Source: Nocardia tengchongensis
GTDB lineage: Bacteria; Actinomycetota; Actinomycetes; Mycobacteriales; Mycobacteriaceae
Reading direction: 5' to 3'
DNA: 64,000 bases
Assembly: GCF_018362975.1 (NCBI RefSeq)
Contig: NZ_CP074371.1
Span: forward strand, 7,006,001-7,070,000
Part shown: positions 1 through 10,600 of the stretch, in pieces
Layout of the letters: the number at the start of each line of letters is the position of its first letter
Position numbering within the stretch: the stretch's first letter is position 1
Notes under the pieces: model-generated
Databases searched by the model: none
What the model saw: the letters and a program-made list of their open reading frames with translations, nothing else
What the model was told of the DNA's origin: nothing
Position numbers and translations under genes: made by a program

Positions 1-264
1 GTGGCCTATCGGAAACCGCCTCGGTTATTCCGCTGATGGGATGCCTTGGCAGGCTCGGGATTTCGTTCGTCAAGTCATGGGCATGAGTGCCCGCAGGGCG
101 TCGACGAAGGCGGCGGTCCACGCAGCGGTGGCAGTGCCGTGCACCAGAACCCGGCCACCGGCTTCTACCTCGTCGCCGGCCCCGGCCTGATCCGCACTAT
201 CCTGGCCGACGACGACGCCTACCGCTCCACGTATGCTTACACTCCGGCGCTCACCCAGGCCGTG
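1..264 (+). other. left edge, unresolved; possible gene fragment
   Basis: No intact gene is visible. On the + strand, about positions 130-290, one frame encodes a stretch beginning NPATGFYLVAGPGLIRTIL. It faintly resembles the N-terminal strand region of actinobacterial cytochrome P450s, but there is no start and the frame degrades after about 50 residues. The similarity is weak and this could be chance coding in high-GC DNA. The stretch adjoins a comM relic on the opposite strand, so this end of the island looks like a patchwork of fragments. Confidence 0.2.
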
Positions 265-530
265 CACGCCCTGACCGAAGCCGTTGCGCCCGGACCGTTT
301 TCCCGATGCCGGGCGGGTCGGGAAGGAGCAGGTGATGTGCGCCGGCCGCAGCCACCTCCAGCGCCCAGCGCGCCTCATCCTGGCCCACCACCTCACGCAG
401 GTCTCCGATCGACGGCTCGGCCACCGGCTAGACCGGGTCGGGAAGTGCGAGTTCGCCACCGCCGCGCAGCCAGCCTGCAGTACGGATAACACCGGGTCAG
501 GCACGCCCGCCCACAGACGGTGAGCCTGAC
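265..530 (-). pseudogene. comM: comM (Mg-chelatase-like ATPase) relic
   Basis: The minus strand encodes an internal piece of the ComM/YifB family. A linker containing GWLRGGGELALPDP is followed by a TAG stop, then VVGQDEARWALEVAAAG, then a Walker A region DPPGIGKT where the family normally has GPPGxGKT. The frame ends shortly afterwards in a stop near position 265. An intact ComM has about 500 residues; only some 80-90 central ones are represented, with at least two stops, so this is not functional. In Mycobacterium and Nocardia comM lies directly downstream of yraN in the same direction. Here the 5' end of yraN is about 32 kb away at the other island edge, in the matching orientation. The family assignment rests on the conserved run around the P-loop and is fairly secure; how the fragment came to be here is inference. 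Confidence 0.7.
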
Positions 531-552
531 CCACGGTGTCGGCACGGAGATA

Positions 553-1458
553 TCATGCGGCGTGAAGCGTTGCTGAAGCCCTCTTGAGTTTGGACCTGCG
601 ATGAGTCTCCGACTTCGCTCGTTCGCCGCGACGAAGTTGGTTGTCCACCAACCGGATCCATCCTTGCGTGTGAAGCCACCGTTGCTGGGCGTGCCCGTCG
701 AGGGCATTGAAGAACAGCGGGATTCCTTTCGCGTCCGCCTGCGTCGCTGCTATCTCTGGCCATCCCGGGCTCTCACCGTTGTGCAGCCGCCGGTGCACGC
801 CGATGAATCGAGCGACGAGAAATCCAACCGCGTGCGGCGTGGCACTCGAGACATGGTCGCCGTGGAATCGGGTGTGGAACCGCCGCCCGGTGCACAGCGA
901 CCGCGAACTCGAGTTCGAGGCGATCCATCCAAGTTTGTCAAGTATCGCGAAGGTGGGGTTCCTGGCGAGTCGGTGGTCGGGAAGCTCGCCCAGCGTGTAT
1001 TGCCACCAATCGTTCGATCGATCGCTGGACCAGAGCTCGTGCCAGGTCGGGCCGACGCCGTGGGTCACCCAGTGATCGGCGATCTCACATGCCAGCATTT
1101 CGCCGAGCACGGCGGCGTCGGCACGGACCAGCGACTGCAGATATTTGGACTCGGCGCGGCGTTCCCGCAGAGCGTCACCGCTGTTCATCCCAGGTGGATA
1201 GTCATGCGCGGCGTTGAGCGCTTCCACTGTCGGGACTTGGCCGGATTGCAGCAACTCAAGTAGCCACTTGGTCTCCGCGTTGCCCCACCGGGTCAGATCC
1301 AGCGGTTGTCGTGATGGGAAACCGTATCGGGCTGGATCGAGTGCTCGGGAGAGGCGCATTGCGGCATCTGCGTCACCAGCCATCGATGTGCCAGCGAGCC
1401 AGGCTTCGGCGCGAGGGTCGATACCCGACCCTCGCCCTTTGAAAATCACTGTGGACAA
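553..1458 (-). CDS. hypothetical protein, 301 aa
   Basis: This is a complete reading frame with start MSTVIFKGRGSG and no recognised family. The first half is rich in charged and helical segments. A stretch at about residues 130-190 (CEIADHWVTHGVGPTWHELW onward) recalls a winged-helix fold, with a Trp-rich helix and a turn before a predicted recognition helix, but that is only an impression. There is no signal peptide or membrane segment. The C-terminus is basic (RRGERAKSETHRRSKLKR), consistent with nucleic-acid binding. It is the first intact gene inside the left edge of the island and is transcribed away from the XRE gene on its right. The function is unknown. Confidence 0.6.
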   Translation of the reverse strand: MSTVIFKGRGSGIDPRAEAWLAGTSMAGDADAAMRLSRALDPARYGFPSRQPLDLTRWGNAETKWLLELLQSGQVPTVEALNAAHDYPPGMNSGDALRERRAESKYLQSLVRADAAVLGEMLACEIADHWVTHGVGPTWHELWSSDRSNDWWQYTLGELPDHRLARNPTFAILDKLGWIASNSSSRSLCTGRRFHTRFHGDHVSSATPHAVGFLVARFIGVHRRLHNGESPGWPEIAATQADAKGIPLFFNALDGHAQQRWLHTQGWIRLVDNQLRRGERAKSETHRRSKLKRASATLHAA

Positions 1459-1682
1459 CGCTTGAGCTCCGATCTCGTGTGATGTGGTCGTTCACGCGAG
1501 GCAGGGCTGGTCCGGGCGACCGTCCCGCCGTACTGGCTCATGCGGACTGATCGGTCGGTCCGGTCGAGAAGGTCGCACAAGGCGATCGGGTCAGCATAGT
1601 ACGACGTTTCTGCATCAAAGGGGGGAAGTAGGACGTTTACGCTCTGGATCATTACGCGCTGGACATATGGGCTTGGCTCGAT

Positions 1683-1952
1683 ATGTCTGGCATTGGCGAT
1701 CGTCCAGCTACTCCGACCGCGGCAGCGTTCGGAGCGCGGGTTCGTGCCCGCCGGACGGAGCTGGGGTGGAGCCAGGAGACGGCAGCGCACGCATGCGGGG
1801 TGCACTGGACCTATCTCGGGCAGATCGAACGAGGGCGGCGAAGCCCTCGACTGGAGAACATCATTCGATTTGCACACGGGCTCCAGACAACCCCGGGTCT
1901 GCTTCTCGATGGGCTGCCCGTGCCGCCGCCCATCAACGAAGGCGCTTGGTAG
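1683..1952 (+). CDS. XRE-family helix-turn-helix regulator, 89 aa
   Basis: This small Cro/CI-type DNA-binding protein is essentially one HTH domain. After about 15 residues the helices read FGARVRARRTELGWSQETAA, followed by HWTYLGQIERGRRSPRLENI, the usual recognition helix and ERGxRxP turn. A third helical section ends in LLLDGLPVPPP. No effector domain follows, so it is probably a repressor of itself or of neighbouring island genes. The start ATG at 1683 gives the expected short leader before the HTH. Family membership is clear; the target is unknown. Confidence 0.8.
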   Translation: MSGIGDRPATPTAAAFGARVRARRTELGWSQETAAHACGVHWTYLGQIERGRRSPRLENIIRFAHGLQTTPGLLLDGLPVPPPINEGAW

Positions 1953-2082
1953 CTCGGCGTTCGGCGCCATTCATGCGACAGCGCGCACGCCGCACTTGTT
2001 CGTCCAGATCAGCGGGTCGGCGGACACGCCCCGGGGCCCGTGTGGCCGTGCTCGGCGAGGCGTTCAGCGATCCATTTCGATA

Positions 2083-2340
2083 TCAGCTCGCTGGGGTCAG
2101 GCCCTGATCACGTCCTATGGCTTCGAGGCGTTCGTCCGCCGTCCAGGGCAGGCGCAGAAAGATTCTGCGGACTCTGATGATTTCCTCGTCCGGCGACGGC
2201 AGCTCGACCGGTTCGGCGTCGTGATCGATGCGCAGGTTGCTTGGAAGCGCGTCGAGCCAATCGGGACCGTAGGCGGCTTCCAGCTTGGCGCAGAACTCCT
2301 CTGTGGGATCGGTTTCCCCGTATGTCCACGGATCGGTCAC
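2083..2340 (-). CDS. hypothetical protein, 85 aa
   Basis: This short acidic open frame begins MTDPWTYGETDPTEEFCAKL and continues with a Trp/Pro-containing central segment and a helical tail (PWTADERLEAIGRDQG). It has no signal peptide, membrane helix or recognised motif. It looks coding because its composition is acidic and balanced rather than the Arg/Pro-rich shadow typical of non-coding frames here. It is transcribed toward the XRE gene and is convergent with it. The function is unknown. Confidence 0.5.
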   Translation of the reverse strand: MTDPWTYGETDPTEEFCAKLEAAYGPDWLDALPSNLRIDHDAEPVELPSPDEEIIRVRRIFLRLPWTADERLEAIGRDQGLTPAS

Positions 2341-2746
2341 CTCAGCCTCCTACGTTCGCGCCAACCTCAACTACCAGCGCAAACGATCCTACGCATCGGC
2401 CCGGCAACGGATCTGGTGTGACCTTGAGCACCGGGTAGGGACTTCGCGATGCGGCTGGCCGCGGTGTCGGAGGTCTGCACCAGCGGGGACAAGTATCAAG
2501 TGGTTACGGATGGAACTGGTCACGAGATCGCCGCCGAGTTGCGGCATGATGGGCCGGTCTCCGGATCACGCCCGACGGTCACCACCGCCCGGGCCCTCAG
2601 CCCCAGGCAGGCCATCGATACCACTGGTCGCGAGTCATCCACGGCCCGTTGGTCATCTGAATCACCAGCGGTAGCGTCGAAGTGTGGGCCGGGCTTCGAT
2701 TCTTGGTCTGCGGGGAGAAGCTGAGTTCGCTGAACGGGGAAGAGCG
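2341..2746. other. intergenic, no supported gene
   Basis: About 400 bases between a minus-strand and a plus-strand gene. Open frames are present but their composition is that of shadow frames, and I recognise no motif, terminator or repeat. Confidence 0.4.
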
Positions 2747-3250
2747 ATGTGGACAGCGGTAGTAGCAGCCGCCGCGGCGATTCTCGGAGTCGCTGTCGGC
2801 CGATTGTGGGACAGCCGGGCCGAGTCCTCACGGTGGCAACGAGATCAAAGGATGGCAAGTTACCAACGCCTCGCCGAGGCGTACCGCAGCAGCTACGACC
2901 AGATCCAAAACATCGCGTTCGCCGACCCACAGGGAGATGACTACCCCAGCCGAGTCAGAAACGCTGTCATACAAGGAAATTCCGTATGGCACGGCGCGTT
3001 GAGCGCCGCTTGGTTCCACGGATCGCCCGCAGCCATCGCAGCGGCGACAATGCTGGATCGGGCTCTCACCCAACTCCACGCGGAGGCAGTGGACCGTCTG
3101 ATCACGGTCACCGAGTGGGGTCCCCCCAGACTCCCTGCACGGCAAGCATTCGAACAGTACATCGAGGCTGTACGCTGCGAACTTTCACTACCGGCAGTAC
3201 CTTTGATCTTCTACCACGACACCGCAGGCCCGCAGCCAGAGGCCGAATAA
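2747..3250 (+). CDS. membrane-anchored hypothetical protein, 167 aa
   Basis: I chose ATG 2747 because it is preceded by a GGGGAAGAG ribosome-binding site and puts a hydrophobic N-terminal helix (MWTAVVAAAAAILGVAVG) at the very start. A longer frame from 2684 lacks these features. After the helix comes a mostly helical, charged domain (RWQRDQRMASYQRLAEAYRS), presumably cytoplasmic. The architecture, one helix followed by a coiled helical domain, is common among short conserved actinobacterial proteins of unknown function. No enzyme motif is visible. Confidence 0.6.
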   Translation: MWTAVVAAAAAILGVAVGRLWDSRAESSRWQRDQRMASYQRLAEAYRSSYDQIQNIAFADPQGDDYPSRVRNAVIQGNSVWHGALSAAWFHGSPAAIAAATMLDRALTQLHAEAVDRLITVTEWGPPRLPARQAFEQYIEAVRCELSLPAVPLIFYHDTAGPQPEAE

Positions 3251-3428
3251 CCGTCCGGTAACCGGCATCAGACATCATGACAAGCCCGGGCGGCTCCGCT
3301 GGCTACCGTCACAACACACGCTGTTCGACGATCCGGGACGAGCGGTCCGCCAACCGTCACACGACAGTGTTCGCACGACAGAATCGGTGTAATGCCACGC
3401 TAAGTAGTCGTGCCGCACGAATATTCTG

Positions 3429-4331
3429 ATGCGGCAGGGTCGGATCGAGCTGTACCGTCTCCTGGTGAACGACACGTCAATCACTGGTCTGGTGCGTACC
3501 GCGCCGAAATCGCCGTACTGGCGCGCGATCACGGCGGAATCCACACTCGCAGCACAGCAGGTCGCCGCGGCCGGCCCAGCTCTCGACGATCTCGACCCCG
3601 CACGGATCGGATCCTTCTACGCCGCGTTCTTCCCGCTCTCCATCGGATACGAGCGAATGGCGAAGATTGCCCTGCATGTAGACACGAAGATCACGACAGG
3701 CGACTTCATCTCGACGAAAACGATGAGAACAGACATCGGCCACCGTCTCAACGAGCTGTTCGATCGTGTAGCAGTGGTCTGCGAGCGGCGCGGGTACAAA
3801 CTCGCCCGGCCGGCGGAACCCATTCACGAGGCAATCCTGTCGATCCTGACCGAGTTCGCGACGACAGGACGCTACAACCACCTCGACACACTCGGGTCAT
3901 CGACAGTCACATCCAAAGACGCTGAGTACGAGTGGGACCAAAGAGTCCTGCCACTGCTGACCGAGAAACACCTCAAGGCCCGGATGAAGGAAACGATGCT
4001 CAGGAAGGCGGCGTTCCTGGGAGCTGTCATCGAGGCCGGTAAGGACGACTTCACCGCCCTCGTCATCCACCACGACGTCAGCGGCGAAATCCATACTGAC
4101 CTGCACACCATGGAGCTGGTTAGGGACCTATACCGGAGCATGAACCCCTGGGGCCGCATGTATGCCCTCCAACTCGGTCGCTGGCTGGCAGAAGTTCTCC
4201 ACGCGCTTTCCAACGACGCGCTTAAAAGTGCCCGCGCACGCGACCATGTCCCGTACCTTATCGAATTCTTCGGCCCGCTCACCGCTAGTGATTCGTTATT
4301 GAGAACTCGCCGTCACCTCATGCGGAGTTGA
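3429..4331 (+). CDS. hypothetical protein, 300 aa, predominantly helical
   Basis: A complete frame beginning MRQGRIELYRLLVNDTSITG. The protein is predicted to be soluble and almost entirely alpha-helical, with no signal peptide and no nucleotide-binding motif. Residues about 55-130 (YAAFFPLSIGYERMAKIALH, then ICDx-like helices) could form an up-and-down bundle as in apoptotic- or HEPN-like folds. I do not see a clear HEPN RxxxxH motif, so no function is claimed. It lies between a membrane-anchored gene in the same direction and the 3' end of the nuclease-NACHT gene, with which it is convergent. Confidence 0.65.
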   Translation: MRQGRIELYRLLVNDTSITGLVRTAPKSPYWRAITAESTLAAQQVAAAGPALDDLDPARIGSFYAAFFPLSIGYERMAKIALHVDTKITTGDFISTKTMRTDIGHRLNELFDRVAVVCERRGYKLARPAEPIHEAILSILTEFATTGRYNHLDTLGSSTVTSKDAEYEWDQRVLPLLTEKHLKARMKETMLRKAAFLGAVIEAGKDDFTALVIHHDVSGEIHTDLHTMELVRDLYRSMNPWGRMYALQLGRWLAEVLHALSNDALKSARARDHVPYLIEFFGPLTASDSLLRTRRHLMRS

Positions 4332-4547
4332 GTTTAAGTGACTTGGACACAACGGATTTCGCCTTCCTGAGTCCTCCCTCTCAGGCGGGCCAGGGCCTAG
4401 GCCAGATCCGAGCCTGGGCCGCTGGCGATGTCCTCCGGATCGCAATAGAACTCGACCACGATTGCGCTCTGCGTGACAGCGGCCAGACCGAATGCCTGCA
4501 CGGCGGTTGGTCTGGCCACGCTGCTGATCTGGCTTTCAGGACACCGC

Positions 4548-7393
4548 CTAGGGCGAGGTTGAGCGCAGAAGCTGGCCGACTGGACTGCGTTGGATCATTG
4601 GCAGCACGAAGTTACGCAGCAGCTCCATCAGCTCTGGCTCGTGATCGACAAGGTTTTCCAACGCCATCTCCAGTATCTCGGCGTCGTCGGGACTGAACAG
4701 GGCTTCGACGAGTGCGGAGAGGTCGACGCCGTTAGGCCCGGCCTGCGAGATAGTACGGATAGACAGGTCGGCCCGTTCAAGTACCTGGCGGTGCGCCGAC
4801 TGGTCGACCAGTTCGGCCACTACCTCACGGTATTGCTGCCATGCCTGATCGGCGGTCGTGGTGAGCTCTCCACGGATACCACCGCCCCGTATGCCGCCTA
4901 GGCCGCGCACGGTGGAGCTGGCTTTGCTCTCATCGGCGGCGGTGTTGACGCGGTCTTGAACGGCGATGGCCGATTCACGGACGAGCGGGACGTCGCTCAG
5001 CGCGCCACGAAGGGCCTCGGCAATCGAAATCCGAACCTGGTCATTGATCATCGCGGCACGCACGAATACGCGCGCCACGGCAAGCGGATCAGCCAGTCGG
5101 GGAACCCGCAAGATCCCGAAGGCCGTCGCAAGGAGACGGTCGTGGAACTTGGGAACCGCACGGGTCATCCCGTCATCGATCAGATCCAAGGCGAGCTCAG
5201 GCGCGATCGGACACACACGGCCCAGACGTTGAGCGGCATACCGGTCGATCTGCTCGACCAGGGAAACAACCGCCTCGTGCTGGTGGGGTTGAGCATCGGC
5301 AAACAGCTGCCCGGCGGCGAAGATCCAGGTGTTGCGCCAATGCGGGTTGGCCGCAGCGATCCTCAATCGGGTGATGACCTCGTCCATAGGACCGGTGGTC
5401 AAAAAATCGTGCGGCCATGAGCTCTTGGAGTGAGCGAACATCGAATCCGAGCCCTTCCTGACCACGCGAGATCGGCGTGAGCAAAACCAGCCGATGGGTC
5501 GCAGCCGTAACGATGCGGTCGAGCAGGTCAGAATCGCCGTGGGCAGGTTGGAAGCCCTCGTCAAGCAGGATCTTCCACGCCACCTGACGTAGTGCGGCGG
5601 GCGCCATCAGCGCCGTCGAGACGTCGCTTTCGCTGCTGACCTGCAATTCGAATCCGACGCGTTGATGCAGCGTCAGAATCGTTTTGCTGTGGTCCTGAAG
5701 TAGGCGTGCGTGCGTGGTCGGTTTGCTTCGTTCTCGCCTGAACACCGTCTCGTAATAGCCCCAGAACAGGCTGTAGCGATCCGGGGCCAACCGCCCGGCA
5801 CCCTCGACGATGATCGTCATGATCAACACCTGGAGTGGGGTTTGCATCAAATGACGCAGTGAGTCGTTCTCGGCGGCCTTGCGCAGCTGTCTGCTGATCC
5901 GCTCGACCTTCTCGTTGTCGCCATTGAGGCGAACCTGCGCGGAGTGAATTCCGTAGGCGACCGCCTCGCTGATCGCCAAGCGTGACAGATCGATTCGCTC
6001 GAAATAGGTCGGGGCGATGTCCTCGCGATAACCGGTAGGTCGAGTCGTCACCACAACGAGGATGTCGCAGTTATCGCCGTCGGCGTCGTCGACGAACTCG
6101 TTGATCTGAGCGATCAGACGCTGACGGATGCGCGGCTCGGTCACTTCGTCGAGGCCGTCGAGTACCAGGAACCAGGGCCACCGTTTCATCCACGAGTCCA
6201 GAGCGCTGGCAGTCACCCTGGCCGCGTTCAACCGCTGGGTCACCTTGTGAGCGATCCAACGCAGAAGTGTCGAGTCCTCTTTGAGCCCTTGTTCCTCGGC
6301 GTATTCGGCCAGGTCGATGCGTATAGGCCAGCGCCGAAACTTCGGCAGACCGTCGCGGCCGAGATCGCGCAGCCGCGTGGTTGTCGCCTCGATCGCGTTC
6401 TGGTGCTCGGCCCCCAGGTTGTCAGCGCCGGCGAGTAGGGCCGCGCGGTAGACCTGTATCAGGAATTTCGACATCGTCGTCTTGCCGTTGCCGGGACCGC
6501 CCACGACCACAATGTGCCGGCGGCGCTGGACGTGGGAGCCCAACTTCGGTCGTAGTACAAGTTCACCGCGGTCGAGGATGTAGCGAAAGACAGTTCGGCG
6601 CTCGCCATTTGGGCCGGGGGTGGATCGGCAGGTCGATGGCGACTCGGTCGACGGGCGTGCCTTTGACCTCGCCGGATCCTGCCTCATCGAAGTAGATCGT
6701 TCGATCGCCGGTCAGCGCTGTCCTGGCATGCTGACGCAACCCAGTTTCCAGGTCGTCGACCGGAAGTCTGTCGGTGAATTCCGCCAGATGCGCGAAGACG
6801 TCGGCCGCGGTCAAGAACGCCGCGAACGCGCGACGAACACCGGCATGTCGGGTGAGCAACACGTCGATCTGGTTGCCATCCCAGATTCGCCACTTGCGTA
6901 TTCTCCGCAGCCGCCGATACTTCTCTTTGCGCTCGGCACCGTCCCCGACATCGCGGCTGCGATCGGAGTAGAGGGCGATGTGGTGCTTGATTTGGGTATT
7001 CACCCAGTCGAATCCGCCAGCACCAGGTACTGGAGTCAGCGGCACGTTGGTCACGATCATCAGATAGTCCGGAACCGGGTCACGACCAGACTCTGGATCG
7101 GCCCATTGTTCAAGTTCGTCGCGTAGCTCGTTCCACAGCCAGGTCGCATTGTCGGTCTGCTTGGACGCTATCCGGAGCTTGTGCTTGGCCTGGAATACGG
7201 TGTAGCCGTTCCATGTCTCCGCGGGCTCGTCGTCGCTACCTTTCCACAGGAGCGCGCCTTGGCAGATCATGTCCCGGCCGCCGTCTGCCCCAGGCCCCAT
7301 GTCCTGGATCTGCGGGCCGAACTCCGCGACGGCGAGCGCGGCGGCCAGATCCTGGAAGCCTGAGGGACTTACACGTGACAGATCGTGTTGCAC
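4548..7393 (-). pseudogene. PD-(D/E)XK nuclease-NACHT NTPase, two frameshifts (Avs-like)
   Basis: The reading frame is split in three; joined, it encodes about 947 residues. Segment one (7393-~6615) starts with MQHDLSRVSPSGFQDLAAAL and contains GPGADGGRD followed by QAKHK, the D...(D/E)xK arrangement of Mrr/restriction-like nucleases. Segment two (~6615-~5405) holds the NACHT NTPase core: Walker A GGPGNGKTT, Walker B FLVLDGLDEV and a sensor-like TTRPTGYRED. Segment three (~5405-4548) is helical and probably an effector- or target-sensing region. The breaks coincide with a G5 run near 6615-6619 and an A6 run near 5401-5406; removing one base at each restores one frame. Nuclease plus STAND/NACHT plus a C-terminal sensor is the architecture of antiviral Avs and bNACHT proteins, so abortive phage defence is the likely role. 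Either the gene is inactivated or the sequence has homopolymer errors. Confidence 0.75.
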
Positions 7394-7699
7394 TCAGCCA
7401 TGATGCCAGGCGATAGCAGTGCCGAGCCCATCATTCCAACCGACGGTCGCACGCATGCCGAGCTGCACGAGTTCGACGCCAGCCACGGTATCGTGCCAGG
7501 GCGCTAGCCCTGCTCCTTCGGACTGAGTCTGGCTTAGGGCAGGCATATCTTACGAGACCCGCCGGCGGCGCTCTGGTGCAACAACATCCATCGAGTACGT
7601 GCGGATGTCGGCCGATGACGTGTAGCGGCGGATCTCCAGGTACGCAACAACATTGAGTGAGGCTTGGTCCGGGCTGCCGAATCGTGGCTCTGTTGGTGC
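7394..7699. other. intergenic between the two NTPase genes
   Basis: About 300 bases with no supported gene. The upstream NTPase gene ends at 7700 and the downstream one starts at 7393, both on the minus strand. No hairpin terminator was noticed, so co-transcription is possible. Confidence 0.4.
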
Positions 7700-10600
7700 T
7701 CAGAGGCATCGGTGGTGGGCGGCGGTGAGCAACCCGTACATCCAGACCACGATGTGCCATGTCTGGTGCAGCAACGCCGGATCGTTCGCCAGCAACATCG
7801 GCGAATCCGACTCGATGTGGGCGCCCACGGCCAGAGTGGCATTGAGCAACTCGGTGGCCAGTGTCTGGGCAGCCTTGTCGTAGCCGAGGTCCTCACCGCA
7901 GACGGTGCTGAGGTCAAAGCTCGGCGGGATCGGCCGCGTCACCCGGTCGGCGTCGAAGTTCGCGCTCAGATACTGCCTGATCCACTGCAATGTGAGCGCG
8001 ATGAGGGTTGGTCCTTGTGCCAAGTCGTAGAAGATTGCCAGCAGGTCATCGCCGGATGCCGCGTCAGCGACTCGCCATCGGGCATCGCGATCGGTGGCCA
8101 ACTGCTCCAGTCCGGTTTGAATGTTCCGCAGCAGCTGCACGACGTCTAGAGGTATGCGGCCGATGTGTTCGCCGACGACCGTGATGGTGGGTGCGGTCGG
8201 GTGCGTGCGGTTGCCCTGGTCGGCTTCTTGGGTCCACAGTTGCAGTCGAATGCGTTCGTGTGCGGTCTCGGGGTGGTCGATGGTGTAGATCTCACGGTCG
8301 ATTGCCAGCGCCTGCTCGACCCGGGCGATCGCCGCGGGAAGGTCGCCTTGGTCGTGTAGGACGTCGGCAAGGCCGACCAGCACGGCCGGCAGGCGCGGGA
8401 GGTAGCCCGACCCCATCCCGTCGAGCATCGCGATTGCCTGTTCGAAACCTCCGCGTGCCTGATCGAGCTGACCCACGGCGGCGGACAGTCGGGCTTGAAT
8501 GGTCACATGGTCGACCGAGGCGATCGAGGTCTCGTCGAAACCGTTGTTGCTGATCAGGTCTCGGGCCTGTGTGAGCAGTGTCTGGGTGATATCAAGTCGG
8601 CCCGCCGTCACGGCCGCATCGGCGGCGGCGTGGAGGTTGAGGATTCGCGCCAGCGACGTGAGCTGCGCAGCCGTTATCGGTTGCTGCTGCAAGCCCACGA
8701 CCGCCAAGGCATGGCCGAGCGCCTGGGCCGGGTTGCCTCGGTCGCGGGCAAGCAGCGACGCGGTGGTGAAGGCTTTGACCTGCAGCTTGGCGGGCACATT
8801 CGCCTGGTCGGTCCTGATGATGTCGAGTGCACGCGCGCACACCGCGGATGCGTTCTCGGGCTGTCCTAGCATCCTGAGGATGTTCACCTGCGCGAGCAGG
8901 ACAGGTAGCTGGAGGTCGTGATCGAGTTCCATAGTCGTGAACTGGTCGAGGTAGCCCAGAAGGACCTCGGCGGTATCACGATGTCCATGGATCGTAACGA
9001 TCGGTTCGGCGGCGACGACTGTCTGAGCGATGATCCGGTAATCCGACAGATCGAACCCGAAGATCATGGCGTCGCCGATCGTGGCGAGAGCGTCGTCGAC
9101 ACGCCCGACCAGGGAATAGGCGTGGGCCAGGTGCAGGCGGGTCAGCGCGGCGACCAGCTTCCACATCGGATCGGCGACGACTTGGGCAAGTCGACCTGAC
9201 GAGATGCAGGCTTGCTCGCCTAGCTCGATCGCCGACCATCCGCTGCGTGTCGAGGCTTCTCGGGGCCGACCAATGTCAGCCGCTGGCACAGCAGCATCGC
9301 GAGGGTGATCGGTGCGATTCCGTGGAAATCGTGTTCGAGTGCGGTCGCCGCGACATGGGCTGCAGCGCCCAGATTCTCATCCAACCCGGGCATGGGATCG
9401 TCGAGCCCGGCATCGGGGGATGCCCTGAGAAACAACCCGACACCAACCTCGAACCACGGGGCGTGATCGTCGATCGCGGCTTGGGCCACGATCGCGATCA
9501 GGGGATGCACCGAAACGAACCCGCCGGCCGCGGTGAGCAGCGACAGCTTCGCCAACCGTTCCACGGCGTGATCGCGGAAATTCCTGTCACGCAACATCGC
9601 CCGCATCTGCACGGCGAGTTCGGTTGGTGGGGCTGGCGGTACGACGGTGCCGGCAACCATGCCGCGGCGGGCACCTTTTCCACCACCTGGGTGTCGCGTT
9701 CGCTGACTCCGACATCGACGGTGGATGGAGAAAGGCCAGCGGGAACGGTGCGTCGAACAAGCTCTCGTGAACCGGCGAGGGCCCCAGCAATGCCAGGATA
9801 GTGAGAAGGACCAGTGCATCGGGATCGGCGTCGCGGACCGTGTCGATGTTGATCCGGATCGACTCGATGATCGAGGCTTTGTGCCCGGTGGCTCGACCGA
9901 GCTCCAGTACGTAGGCTGGCGCCTCGTCGAGGCGCTTGAGGTAGTCGTCGATGCTGCGGGAACGAACACGGCAGTGATCGACGGCCTGGTTGATCGCCAA
10001 GGGATTGTCATAGAGCGCCTCGCGTAACCGATCTCGATCCTCGCTGGTCTCGCGAGGCAGCAGTGAGTACAAGAACGCGCGGCTGTCGCGGTGCTCCCAG
10101 GCCGCCAACGGCAGTTCTCGATATCCAGAATCGAGGTTGGCGACCACAGTCGTGATCAGGATCCGGCACAGGCTGGCACGAGGAATCAATCCGGCGATCA
10201 CAGACGCGTCGGTGACGCCGTCGAGGATCAACAGCAGCCCAGATGTGGTCGGCAGGGCTGCAGTCACCGGGGACTGGGCCTCGGCGATGCCCGAGGAGGG
10301 CCACTGCTCCTCGCGGTGCCCCCACTCAACACCTGAAGCGCAGTAATGACCTGTGCACGGCTGGTAGCAGGGATGAACACCGGACGCATGCTCGGATGAC
10401 ACTGTGCAGCGAACTGCGTTGCCACGCTGGTTTTCCCGCAGCCGGTCATGCCACTGATGGCCACCGGTGCCACCGGCTCGACCCCGCCCGGATCGAGCCA
10501 TTCACGCAGGCACGCCAACTCGGTATCGCGGCCGACGAACCGGGCATCGGGTTCCCACCCGAATCGTGGGCTCGGTGCTGTGGCCGCCAGCTGCCGATCA

